A stretch of DNA of 64,000 nt from Watersipora subatra (lineage: Eukaryota > Bryozoa > Gymnolaemata > Cheilostomatida > Watersiporidae), in NCBI RefSeq assembly GCF_963576615.1, contig NC_088711.1, positions 38,808,621 to 38,872,620 on the forward strand. The letters are read 5' to 3'. Position numbers and translations under genes: made by a program. The notes beneath the pieces were generated by a model. The model was not told where the DNA came from, did not search any database, and worked only from the letters and a program-made list of their open reading frames with translations. Of the stretch, positions 22,660 through 33,929 are shown piece after piece. Each line of letters opens with the position of its first letter. Within the stretch, counting starts at the first letter, position 1.

Positions 22660-23312
22660 AATACAGTGCACCCTCAGGATACAATTTTGATCTATTCAAG
22701 GGCTGGCGTTGTATAGTAAAAAAGTTGTATATATAGGTATATAGAAACCATAAAAATTATATAATGCAAAGACCTCCTGATAAAAATCAACACAAATTTA
22801 AAATGATTAAAAACAAAATGGTATATTAGCCTTAGTAACTATAATTACTTTCGATAACTTTATTGTATTTAGTGTATTTATTGGTTATCATCTGCATTAA
22901 ATGTAAAGGTTGCAATGTGTTGTGTAATGCGTACTGTAGAAAGTTCTTACCTTTAAAACAGAAGTATGTATAACATAAAATTTGAATTTAATTTAAATAA
23001 GTTTAGTTTACTAAACATAAATTTAATACTAGTTTTTACGATATTGTTTTCTATTTTACTGAATTCCAACTTTTTATCACTAAAACTTAATCACCTATTA
23101 GTGTTTGGCTTCCCTTTAAATATAGTTTTAGCCGGTCTCATCGAAACCTTTTTCAACCTGGTTTGGCAAGAAATCCCGAACGATTCTGTTTCCATATCAA
23201 AGTGGACTTGTGTTTGCAGGCTAAGAGCAGTTTTATGACCCCCTGAATCCTTCTTTTTGAAAGAGTCACAAGCCCAATTTTGCTACTGGTTTTAAGCAGA
23301 AAATATTACTGT
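22660..23312. repeat. conserved intron-1 segment of ankyrin copy 1
   Basis: This segment (start near CAGTGCACCCTCAGGATAC, end near TTTTACATAAG) recurs in intron 1 of copies 2 (27945-28598) and 3 (35275-35930), inverted at 40.55-41.34 kb, and partly at 10.96-11.16 kb. The occurrence outside the genes suggests an older insertion that now forms most of intron 1. Confidence 0.6.
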
Positions 23313-23313
23313 T

Positions 23314-23504
23314 TTACATAAGATAATTGCTGGACCGAAAAAAATCGGTCAATGTTTCTCTTTCAGGCATTGTAAAATAATTTTTGGCTAACAACACTGT
23401 AGTGTCTTTTTTGTTTTGACGGGCATAATAAGCACACGGACTGCCAATATTTAACTCCATCCAAAATTTTGTTGACTTCATATAGTGAAATAAAATTTGT
23501 ATGT
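23314..23504 (-). CDS. alternative last exon of ankyrin copy 1
   Basis: Acceptor tttcacctcag precedes an open frame ending with a stop at 23314. The phase fits the exon-1 donor. It encodes about 63 residues containing KFWMELNIGSP, YYARQNKKDTTVLLAKNYF and MPERETLTDFF. The host copy is itself disabled upstream. Confidence 0.45.
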
Positions 23505-24884
23505 CTGAGGTGAAAAAAATCACCATGTTCCCCTTTGTAAGGTAAAAAAATTGTATATCTGGTTAATTGTATTCCGAGAGTGCTCTGTACCTGAAAGTAG
23601 GATGAGACTTACTATTAGAACTTGGTTGGCTCGCATTAATCATCTCCTGGTTAACAGCTTCTTCCACATTCGCAAGCATTTCTTCGTTGCCTCTATAAGG
23701 CTGGAGCATCATGTTCAGAGAGATTTGAACTACTGACACTACGATTGTACTGATACCAAGAGTGTTTTTCACCCTGATCGCTTCTTGCAACGCAGTGCTT
23801 TTAGCCATGTTTTCCATTTGTAAGAGTGTCACACGCTGACTAGAGGTTACCGCTTGAAGCATGGTTGCCAGCATTGATTTCTCTTTGTTGCTGTTGCTGA
23901 TTCTTTCAGTTCGTGCTGCGTAGTGCAGAGCTGTTTGAGTTCTTTTATCGACAGCGTAAAGTAAGTCAAAACTCCATTTTTTTAGTTTAAGTCGTTTAAA
24001 GATGCACCTGATTAGGTCAACATCTGTGTTCTCAACAGCAACATGCAGCAATGTACATCCATAACTGTCAGTGACTTTTATTAACCGCTGACGGTTGATA
24101 CTACACTGTTCTTGTTGATAACATGATTTAGAAGTTGAGAATTACCTTTCATCGCTATACTATGCAAAATTGTGTTTCCATGTTTGTCTCTCTTAACCAA
24201 CAACTCCACATATTTTTTAATCTTTTTCTTTCCATCGTCAGCGCCATTATCAGACATTAAACTGAGGATATACTTAAACATTTTAGTATCAGGAAACTGC
24301 AGAGCCTTTCGCAGCAGGCAGCAACCTTTAAAATGAGCAGTTAGAAGACAGTCTTTGCTGAGAGCAAATGGGAGAGTGTCCAACAATGCCTTCACCAAGC
24401 TCTCATCTTTCTTGCCCACAGCTCGATGCAAAACAGTCTTGCCACCCTTATTCGCAGTCTTCAGTAGAAGCAGTTTCTCCTCATCTTTTTATAAACTATT
24501 TAAGATTATCTGAGTCACCACTTTGTTTCCCTGATCGACGGCTTCTTCAAGAAAGTTTATACCATTTCAATTATGCTTTAAATACTTTGAGAGCCATTTT
24601 TCTGCTAGAATAGTTTCTATAAAATTTTGCAGTTCAGCGCCGAAGTTCTTGTAGATGAGGATATGCAAAGGAGTATCGCGTAGTTTGTCCATTACGTTAA
24701 ACAGTTCATTTGCCAGTAATACCGCCATGGCTTAAGCAATAATGAGATATATTCTTAAATGTTTTTGATTTTATGCAGGAGGAGTCACTAAAAGGGGAAA
24801 ATAACTAGTTTTATTTTGATTAATTACCTAAATAAGTCATTAAATACAGTATATATGTGTGTAGGTTTGGCGTTCAGCCAGTGA

Positions 24885-25325
24885 GTCTTAAGGTAAAAAT
24901 AACCAGTAGAACTTAAAGTAAGAATAGACATTGGACCTCAAGCTAAGAGTAAACAGTAGACCTTAAGTTAACAACAGCCAAGGCATCATAACCTGTGTAG
25001 CCAGTGTACTTAAGGTAAGAGTAGTCCGTAGGCATTGAACTAAGACTAACAATAACCGGTAGACTTTAAGCTAAGAATAGGCTTTAGACCATAAGTTACG
25101 AGTGGCCAGTGGCTCGTAAGGTGAGAACGGCCAGTGGGCCTAAGTTAAAAACATCCAGTAAACCTTAAGGTGAGAATAGCCAGTATACCTTAGGCTAACA
25201 ACAGATATTGGACCTTAAGCCAAGAGTATGTAGTAGAACTAAAGTTAACAATAGCCAATATACCTGAAAGTAAGAATAGCCATTAGACCTTAAGGTAACA
25301 ATACCCAGTAGACCTAAACCTAAAA
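24885..25325. repeat. 25-bp minisatellite behind ankyrin copy 1
   Basis: About 17 degenerate units of the ACCTTAAGGTAAGAATAGCC family. The first 240 bases are identical by eye to the block at 30165. Confidence 0.85.
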
Positions 25326-25329
25326 TGGC

Positions 25330-26367
25330 GCTATAATATTTGATATTTAATAAGTGTTCAACTTATCTTGTATCTTACTGCATTATCGTATTAGTGGGTA
25401 ATTACTGCATCATTACAATACTATATAGTTTTGTGTTATTGTATTGAAACACCATTGTGTACTGAAACATCAATAAAATCACATGCGTGTAAGTACATAT
25501 AGGTTGGCCAATAACCCGCTGGAACTATAAGTATTTCAGCTAAATGGTTGATTTACCAACCTATTCATAACTGCAATCTAAAAGTAACCTAAATATTAAG
25601 CTTAAGGCTAGCAATTCACAGATAAAAGGAACTACTTTGACAGTTGTTGATTTACAGCGTGATTAGTCTGTTCTGGGGAAGTATGCACATTACGGTGTAA
25701 ATTAGTTTTCCTTTCTGTTCAGCTGTAAAGAGGATACATATTTGGGTGGTATAGCAAATAAGTATTGAATCAGGTTTTGAAAGTAGGAATAGGGGTTCTT
25801 ACGCATAGATCCTTCTGATTGCATAATGTACATATAGCAACAGTTAAGTATTAACAATATGAATCGGATAGATTTCATGGGCCAAAAGGCGTAACAAGGT
25901 TTATGCAGTTCTATTTTAGACAAGTTCCTTTAAAATTATATCTTGGTACCTTTAGATCGCCAAATGCGTAAAGGCTCCTCAAGATATGTACATATTCACA
26001 TGTATTTTCCTATTGGTTATAGATTCAATAAATGTTAATTTTCATTGTGATCTGTTAACCAGTATGGAAGCGAATAAAGTTGGAGTTTAGCTTATCTCTA
26101 TATGCATTAAGCCAATCAGAGCTTAAATGCTATCACAAAATATTGCTATTCACCTTACCATTTATCAGAACAGAAATGTTTAAGATGATGAACACACACT
26201 TTATTTTACTACAATTTAAACAGTAATAAATGCTGGTTTTAATTCCGTGCTGCTTTCTATCAGTTCATATTAGATCATCAACATTCTTTGACAATGCTCC
26301 GACAGGTTTTCCCAAAATAAGGAGATATGCAGACAGTCAACTCAGCACAAGGTTTCCCTGACAACAA
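25330..26367. other. ankyrin spacer, unit 1
   Basis: Spacer repeated behind copies 2 and 3. It includes a - strand frame at 25923-25702 (73 residues, MSKIELHKPCYAFWPMKSIR at the start) that stays open in three copies. It may be an upstream exon or simply too recent to have decayed. No splice sites clearly tie it to the gene. Confidence 0.5.
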
Positions 26368-26492
26368 CCCGTAAACTCCACCCTTACACTTCACCCCTAC
26401 ACTTCTCCCCTACATTCCACCCCTACACCACTCTACCCTTACACTCTACCTCTACACTCCACTCCTACACTGCATATATATATATAAATATA

Positions 26493-26566
<74 letters not shown>

Positions 26567-26590
26567 TATATATATAGGTATATATATATG
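26368..26590. repeat. CCCTACACTCCA tract followed by (TA)n
   Basis: About eight CCCTACAC-like units, then roughly 100 bases of TA repeats ending 14 bases before the stop codon of ankyrin copy 2. The same junction occurs at 33690-33915 before copy 3, and the CCCTACAC part again at 39418-39455. Confidence 0.85.
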
Positions 26591-27944
26591 TGTATGTAAG
26601 AAACTAGACATCCGTGCTTTTTGCATCAACACAGAGTAATCTTTGTCTAGAGTCTCCCGGGCCAACCAGACTTTTTATGCTGGAACGCTCTTCATGAGTC
26701 TGTAAAGTGGACTGGTGTTCACTAGATGCATGCTCATCTTCATAGTGTAGAGACACACAGTCGCTTGGGCGTAGCTGGCGAAATGAAGATGCGCTGCCAA
26801 GTGTGTGGTCGAGCTCTGACTCCAAGTTCCATCTTTCATCATATACGGCTGCACTAGCTGATCTTTCGGTAAGTAAACACTTCTCTTCAGTCACTTTAAG
26901 CTCGTCTAACTGATGCTCGTTTGGCAAATTCGTTGCTTCAATTGAATCACTCCGTGTCAGAGAAAACCTCTTCAGAAAATCAAAGTAATCTTTTCTGCAC
27001 GATATTCTTGGTTCAGACTCTTGAACTTGCTCATTGAATTCTTCACTGAATTATAAGAAAAGTTAGTAAGACAGGGTTAGTATAGACAATACATAAAATG
27101 GTAGGCTTATGGCGTAGTGTGTTATTACTATAGGCAGTACATAACAAGATAGGCTCAAGTTGTAGATGTTGTTACCATAGACAGTACATGACACGAGAGA
27201 TTTACGTTTTAGCTGTTTTTGAGTAGACATTTGAGACCACAATAGATTATTTGATTGTTCCAAGACTCATAAATCAAGACAAGTCAAGTCAGGTCAAGAC
27301 AAGTCCTCACAAGTTATGACTACATGCCATGCTTTACAGTGCTTACAGTAAGACAATATTTATACTTAGAGATAAAAAAGAGTTAGTATGACAGCATGGA
27401 AAAGCTCTGCCATTCATATAAATTATAAGCTATATAGGGAAACTCGATTAAACAGATCATTTCATGGCAGCAGTTGACCGCAAAAGTGAAACTGAGTAGA
27501 CTAAAATTCAGGGGTAAAGAGAACGCAAACACAACTAACAAGCCTAGAAAGAACATTTGGGGGAATCTAGACTAAAACAGGTTCTTTATGAATACCTTTA
27601 TTGATTGGCTGGTTTAATGATTATGAACATGACCTTTCAGGATAAAGAAAAATAATTAAAGCAGCTTTTTAGATACGCATTACAGAGAGTTTAATTCATA
27701 GATGTAACAGTTTTGCAGCATTCACAGCATTTTTGTAATTCACTTTAAAAGTTTTTGTCATAAGGTTATAGCCGTAATAATAATCATTTACCTCTCAGAA
27801 TCGTCATCACTTGTTACAACAATGCTCGCTGATGAGGAGTCGTCTTCCACCAAGAATGGCTTTACATAATGCACTAAAATTTGATAAAAATTAAATAATG
27901 ATTTTTATAGTATCCATGAAGAATACAAATATTGTTTATAATAC

Positions 27945-28598
27945 AGTGCACCCTCAAGATACAATTTTGATCTATTCAATAGCTGGCATTGAATGGTGAA
28001 AAAATTGTATATATGGGTGTGGAAACCTTAAAAATTATATAATGGTAACATATCCTGGTAAAAATCGACACGGTTTTAAAATAATTAAAAACAAAATTGT
28101 ATGTTAGCCGTAGTAACTATAGTTACTTACAATAACTTTATCGTATTTAGTGTACTTATTGGTTATGATCTGCATCAAATGTAAAGGTTGCAATGTGTTG
28201 TGTAATGCGTACAGTAGAAAATTTTTACCTTCAAAACAGAAGTTTGTATAATATAAAATTTGAATTTACTTTAAATGAGTTTAGCTTACTAAACATAAGT
28301 TTAATACTAGTTTTTACGATATTGTTTTCTATTTTACTGAGTTCCAACTTTTTATCACTAAAACTAAATCACCTATTAGTGTTTAGCTTCCCTTTAAATA
28401 TAGTTTTAGCCGGTCTCATCGAAACCTTTTTCAACCTGATTCGGCAAGAAATCCCGAACGATTCTGTTTTCATATTAAAGTAGACTTGTGTTTGCAAGCT
28501 AAGAGCACTTGCATGACCCCCTGAATCCTTCTTTTTGAAAGAGTCGCAAGCCCAGTTTTGCTACTAGTTATAAGCAGAGACTACTACTGTTTTTTATA
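27945..28598. repeat. conserved intron-1 segment of ankyrin copy 2
   Basis: Matches 22660-23312 and 35275-35930. A + strand frame (28193-28483) is open in two copies but closed in the third, so I do not treat it as a gene. Confidence 0.6.
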
Positions 28599-28633
28599 AG
28601 ATTATTGGTGAACTGATAAAATTCAGTCAATGC

Positions 28634-28782
28634 TTATCTTTCAGGTGTTGTAAAATAATTTTTGGCTAATGACACTGCTGTGTCTTTGTTATTTTGACGA
28701 GCGTAATAAAGACACTGACTGCCAAATTTTAACTCCATCCAAAATTTTGTTGATTTCATATAGTGAAATAATATTTGTATGT
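28634..28782 (-). CDS. alternative last exon of ankyrin copy 2, shortened
   Basis: Same acceptor and phase as in copies 1 and 3, but an AGATAA stop arises after TTPER, removing the last 14 residues. Confidence 0.4.
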
Positions 28783-30164
28783 CTGAGGTGAAAGAAATCA
28801 CCATGTTCCCATTCATAGGGTAAACAAATCGTAGATCTGGTTAATTGTATTCTGAGAGTGCTCTGTACCTGACAGTAGGATGAGACTTACTATTAGAACT
28901 TGGTTGGCTCGCATTAATCATCTCCTGGTTAACAGCTTCTTCCACATTCGCAAGCATTTCTTTGTTGCCTCTAAAAGGCTGGAGCATCATGTTCAGAGAA
29001 ACTTGACCTACTGACCCTACAATTGTGCTGATACCAAGGGTGTTGTTCACTCTGATTGCTTCCTGCAACGCAGTGTTTTTAGCCATATCTTCCATTTGTA
29101 AGAGTGTCACACGCTGACTAGAGGTTACCGCTTGAAGCATGGTTGCCAGCATTGATTTCTCTTTGTTGCTGTTGCCAATTCTTTCAGTTCGTGCTGCGTA
29201 GTGCAGAGCTGTTTGAGCTCTTTTATCGACAGCGTAAAGTAAGTCAAACCTCCATTTTTTTAGTTTGAGTCGTTTAAAGATGCACCTGATAAGGTCAACA
29301 TCTGTGTTCTCGACAGCAACATGCAGCAATGTACATCCATAACTGTCAGAGACTTTTATTAACCGCTGACGGTTGATGCTACACTGTTCTTGTTTGATAA
29401 TATGATTTAGAAGTTGAGAGTTACCTTTCATCGCTATAATATGCAAAATTGTGTTTCCATCTTTGTCTCTCCTAACCAACAACTCCACATATTTTTTAAC
29501 ATTTTTCGTTCCATCGTCAGCGCCATTATCAGACATTAGACTGAGGATGTACCTAAACATTTTAGTATCAGGAAACTGCAGAGCCTTTCGCAGCAGGCAG
29601 CAACCTTGGAAATGAGCAGTTAGGAGACAGTCTTTGCTGAGAGCAGGTGGGAGAGTGTCCAACAATGCCCTCACTAAGCTCTCATCTCTTTTGCCCACAG
29701 CTCGATGCAAAACAGTCTCACCTCTTTTCTTTGCAGTCTTCAGTAGAAGCAGTTTCTCCTCATCTTTTTTTAAACTATTTAAGATTATCTGAGTCACCAC
29801 TTTGTTTCCCTGATCGACGGCTTCTTCAAGAAAGTTTATACCATTTCAATTATGCTTTAAATACTTTGAGAGCCATTTTTCTGCTAGAATAGTTTCTATA
29901 AAATTTTGCAGTTCAGCGCCGAAGTTCTTGTAGATGAGGATATGCAAAGGAGTATCGCGTAGTTTGTCCATTACGTTAAACAGTTCATTTGCCAGTAATA
30001 CCGCCATGGCTTAAGCAATAATGAGATATATTCTTAAATGTTTTTGATTTTATGCAGGAGGAGTCACTAAAAGGGGAAAATAACTAGTTTTATTTTGATT
30101 AATTACCTAAATAAGTCATTAAATACAGTATATATGTGTGTAGGTTTGGCGTTCAGCCAGTGAG

Positions 30165-30605
30165 TCTTAAGGTAAAAATAACCAGTAGAACTTAAAGTAA
30201 GAATAGACATTGGACCTCAAGCTAAGAGTAAACAGTAGACCTTAAGTTAACAACAGCCAAGGCATCATAACCTGTGTAGCCAGTGTACTTAAGGTAAGAG
30301 TAGTCCGTAGGCATTGAACTAAGACTAACAATAACCGGTAGACTTTAAGCTAAGAATAGGCTTTAGACCATAAGTTACGAGTGGCCAGTGGCTCGTAAGG
30401 TGAGAACAGCCAGTGGACCTAAGTTAAAAACATCCAGTAAACCTTAAGGTGAGAATAGCCAGTATACCTTAGGCTAACAACAGATATTAGACCTTAAGCC
30501 AAGAGTATGTAGTAAAACTAAAGTTAACAATAGCCAATGGACCTGAAAGTAAGAATAGCCATTAGATCGTAAGGTAAAATACCCAGTAGACCTAAACCTA
30601 AAATG
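30165..30605. repeat. 25-bp minisatellite behind ankyrin copy 2
   Basis: Same unit and unit order as 24885-25325. It is identical by eye up to about 30400, then shows scattered differences. Confidence 0.85.
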
Positions 30606-30609
30606 ACGC

Positions 30610-31820
30610 TTTAACATTTGATATTTAATAAGTGTTCAACTTATCTTGTATCTTACAGCATTATCATATAAGTGGGTTACTGCATCATTACAATGTCATA
30701 TAGTTTGGTGTTATTGTATTGAAACACCATATTGTACTGAAACATCAATAAAGTCACATGCGTGTATGTACATATAGGTAGGCCAATAACTCACTGAAAC
30801 TATAAGTATTTCAGCTAAATGGTTGATTTACCAACCTATTCATAACTGCAATCTTGAAGTAACCTAAATATTAAGCTTTTGGCTAGCAATTCACAGATAA
30901 AAGGAACTACTTTGACAGTTGTTGATTTACAGCGTGATTAATCTGTTCTGGGGAAGTATGCACATTATGGTGTAAATTAGTTTTCCTTTCTGTTCAGCTG
31001 TAAAGAGGATACGTATTTGGGTGGTGTAGCAAATAAGTATTGAATCAGGTTTAGAAAGTAGGAATAGGTGTTCTTACGCATAGATCCTTCTGATTGCATA
31101 ATGTACGTATAGCAACAGTTAAGTATTAACGATATGAATCGGATAGATTTCATGGGCAATAAGGCATAACAAGGTTTATGCAGTTCTATTTTAGACAAGT
31201 TCCTTTAAAATTATATCATGGTACCTTTACATGGCCAAATGCGTAAAGGCTCCTCAAGATATGTACATATTCATTGAAATACAACGTTTAGGTTTATTCA
31301 TGATATGTGCATCTACATTGGTAGATGGCTTAAAGGTTTCTCATGATATGTACATATCTAAATGTACATCCGTGTATGACTAAAAGTATTCTCACTATAT
31401 GTACTTCTATAATTATGTCAACACGAATAATTACTTGAACCCTGAGTGTGATTACATTCTGTTTCTCAAACTAAATTGTCTGATAAGGTAAAGAACCAAA
31501 AGCTATAAGGCTTTAGCTTTTCTTCTGTGTCCCAGACACTCCAGGTGCTGCAGGTGTACCAGCGCCCAGCTCTTTCCAAGTTTTATGGCTTAACAGTTAT
31601 TTGAGGAAAGCTATAATTACGGATATATTTTGAACAAGGAAACTTTCTGGTTAACACTTGTTACTACCTCTAACATAACCATAAATTTTACACTTGTTGT
31701 TAACCTCAGTGCTTTAATGGGATTATTAAGTTATTCATGATGGTAAGTAGAAATACATGTATTTTCCCATTGGTTATATATTTAATCAATGTTAATTTTC
31801 ATTGTGATCCGTTAGCCAGT
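30610..31820. other. ankyrin spacer, unit 2 proximal part
   Basis: Matches the spacer of unit 1 at 25330-26060, plus a segment (31260-31740) seen again at 32840-33310 and 38550-39020. That segment includes a GC-richer CAGACACTCCAGGTGCTGCA. The - strand frame at 31198-30977 corresponds to 25923-25702. Confidence 0.6.
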
Positions 31821-31824
31821 TTAA

Positions 31825-33620
31825 GAGTAAATAGTATACCTTAAGTTAACAACAGCCAAGGCTTCATAACCTGTGTAGCCAGTGTACTTAAGGTAAAAGT
31901 AGTATCAATATAATATTCTGTGTGTAAGTGCATATACATGTGGGTGGGCCCATAACACACTGATACATCAATATAATCACTGTGTATATTTACATATAGG
32001 TAAGACTATAACAACCTGAAACATGTATATAATAAACTGTGTGTAAGTAAATATAGGTAGGCCCAAAAGAATACTGAAACATCAATAAAATCACATGTGT
32101 GTAAGTACATATAGGTAGGTAAATAACGCATAGAAACCTCTGTATAAAAACTTGTGTGTAAATACATACTTGTTGGCAGATAACATACTAAAACATTAAT
32201 ACAATCACATATGTGTAGGACATATATATGGGCTCACAACACACTGAACCACCAATACAATCACTTTTGTGTATGTACATATACATGTAGGTAAGCCCAT
32301 TAAACACCAAAAGATTGACTGTATATAACCACCTATGTGTAAGTACATATAGGTAGGCCAATAACACTCTGAAACTAAGTATTTTATCTAAATGGTTGAC
32401 TCGCCAACCTGTTCATAACTGCAATCTAGAAGTAACCTTAATATTAAGCTTTTGCCTAGCATTTCACAGATAAAAGGAACTACTTTGACAGTTGTTGATT
32501 TACAGCATGATTAATCTGTCCTGGGGAAGTATGCATATTACGGTGTAAATTATTTTTCCCTTCTGTTCAGCTGTAAAAAGGATACATATATTGGCGGTAA
32601 GGCGAAGAAGTATAAAATCAGGTTTAGAAAGTAGGAATAGGGGTTTTTATGCATGGATCCTTCTGATTGCATAATGTACGTATAGCAACAGTTAAGTATT
32701 AACGATATGAATCAGATAGATTTCATGGGCAATAAGGCATAACAAGGTTTATGCAGTCCTATTTTAAACAAGTTCCTTTAAAATTATATCATGGTACCTT
32801 TACATCACCAAATGCGTAAAGGCTCCTCAAGATATGTACATATTCATTAATATACAAAGTTTAGGTTTGTTCATGATATGTGCATCTACATTGGTGGATG
32901 GCTTAAAGGTTTTTCATGATATGTACATACCTACATGCACATCCGTGTATGACTAAATGTATTCTCACTATATGTACATCTATAATTATGTCAATAAGAA
33001 TAATTACTTGAACCCTGAGTGTGATTACATTCTATTTTTCAAACTAAACTGTCTGATAAGGTAAAGAACCAAGAGCTATAAGGCTTTAGCTTTTCTTCTG
33101 TGTCCCAGACACTCCAGGTGCTGCAGGTGTACCAGCGCCCAGCTCTTCCCAAGTTTTACGGCTTAACAGTTATTTGAGGAAAGCTATCATTAAGGATATA
33201 TTTTGAACAAGGAAACTTTCTGGTTAATGCTTGTTAAGCTCTAAAAACCATAATTTTTACCCTTGTTGCTAACCTCAGTGCCTTAATGGAATTATTAAGT
33301 TATTCATGATGGTAAGCAGAAACACATGTATTTTCCCATTGGTTATAGATTCAATAAACGTTAATATTCATTGTGATCCGTTAGTCAGTTTGGAAGCGAA
33401 GAAAGTTGGAGTTTAGTTTATCTCTATATGCATTAAGCCAATCAGAGCTTAAATGCTATCACAAAATATTGCTATTCACCTTACCATTAATCAGAACAGA
33501 AATGTTTAAGATGATGAACACACACTCTATTTTACTACAATTTAAACAGTAATAAATGCTGGTTTTAATTCCTTGCTGCTTTCTATCAGTTCATATTAGA
33601 TAATCAACATTCTTTCACAA
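31825..33620. repeat. 1.8-kb segmental duplication of 37545-39345
   Basis: Direct-orientation copy of the spacer behind ankyrin copy 3, nearly identical throughout. It begins inside a truncated 25-bp minisatellite (AGAGTAAATAGTATACC), includes the roughly 60-bp repeats (31905-32390) and ends before the CCCTACAC tract. The left junction near 31820 joins GCCAGT of the unit-1-type spacer to the minisatellite. This makes unit 2 about 2 kb longer than unit 1. Confidence 0.85.
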
Positions 33621-33689
33621 TGCTCCAACAGGTTTTCCAAAAACAAAGAAATATGCAGATAGTCAACTCAGCACAGGGTTTCCCTAACA

Positions 33690-33842
33690 ACAACCCGTAC
33701 ACTCCACCTTTACACTTCACCCCTACACTTCTCCCCTACATTCCACCCCTACACCACTCCACCCCTACACTCTACCTCTACACTCCACTCCTACACTGCA
33801 TATATATATATATACATATATATACATGTATATATATATATG

Positions 33843-33875
<33 letters not shown>

Positions 33876-33915
33876 CTATATATATATATATTTATATATA
33901 TTTATATATATATAG
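33690..33915. repeat. CCCTACAC tract followed by TA-rich tract
   Basis: Equivalent of 26368-26590. Here the TA tract has ATACATG and ATCTATA interruptions. Confidence 0.85.
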
Positions 33916-33929
33916 GTATATGTAAGAAA

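Larger units (their letters stand above)
21321..24728 (-). pseudogene. ankyrin-repeat gene copy 1, disabled
   Basis: Exons by alignment to copy 3: 24728-23613, 22593-22512 and 21780-21321. Exon 1 is disabled three ways: TGA at codon 54 (24569-24567; CGA in copy 3), TAA at codon 80 (24491-24489; AAA in copies 2 and 3) and a one-base deletion near 24114 that shifts the frame within the third clear ankyrin repeat. Splice sites are intact. Its last exon differs from the other copies: after the common KST it continues GEKHNSLT before the stop, whereas copies 2 and 3 end in DV. This makes it the only copy with the original 3' end, and it marks where the duplication breakpoint lies. Downstream frames from 24431 and 24051 are open but are pieces of the broken gene. 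Confidence 0.85.
26604..30007 (-). pseudogene. ankyrin-repeat gene copy 2, single nonsense codon
   Basis: Exons by alignment: 30007-28891, 27873-27792 and 27045-26604, with intact splice sites and matching phases. The only coding defect I see in the main transcript is TGA at codon 54 (29848-29846), the same CGA-to-TGA change as copy 1. From codon 55 to the stop the frame is clean: six ankyrin-type repeats, the acidic exon 2 and the hydrophilic exon 3. The next in-frame ATG is far inside the repeats (near codon 150), so re-initiation would lose the first repeats. The body matches copy 3 closely, but the segment 29770-30405 matches copy 1 with no visible difference. Treat it as a recently disabled copy unless transcripts show otherwise. 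Confidence 0.8.

Noticed and set aside
22966-23238. Hydrophobic + strand frame in ankyrin intron 1 (also 28193-28483 and 35639-35839)
   Set aside because: It looks like a membrane protein but lies in the repeated intron segment. Its starts and ends differ between copies, and no splice signals fit the + strand.
24368-24613. 81-residue + strand frames antisense to ankyrin exon 1 (also 29647-29892 and 36969-37214)
   Set aside because: They are antisense shadows of the conserved coding exon; their conservation follows from the gene on the other strand.
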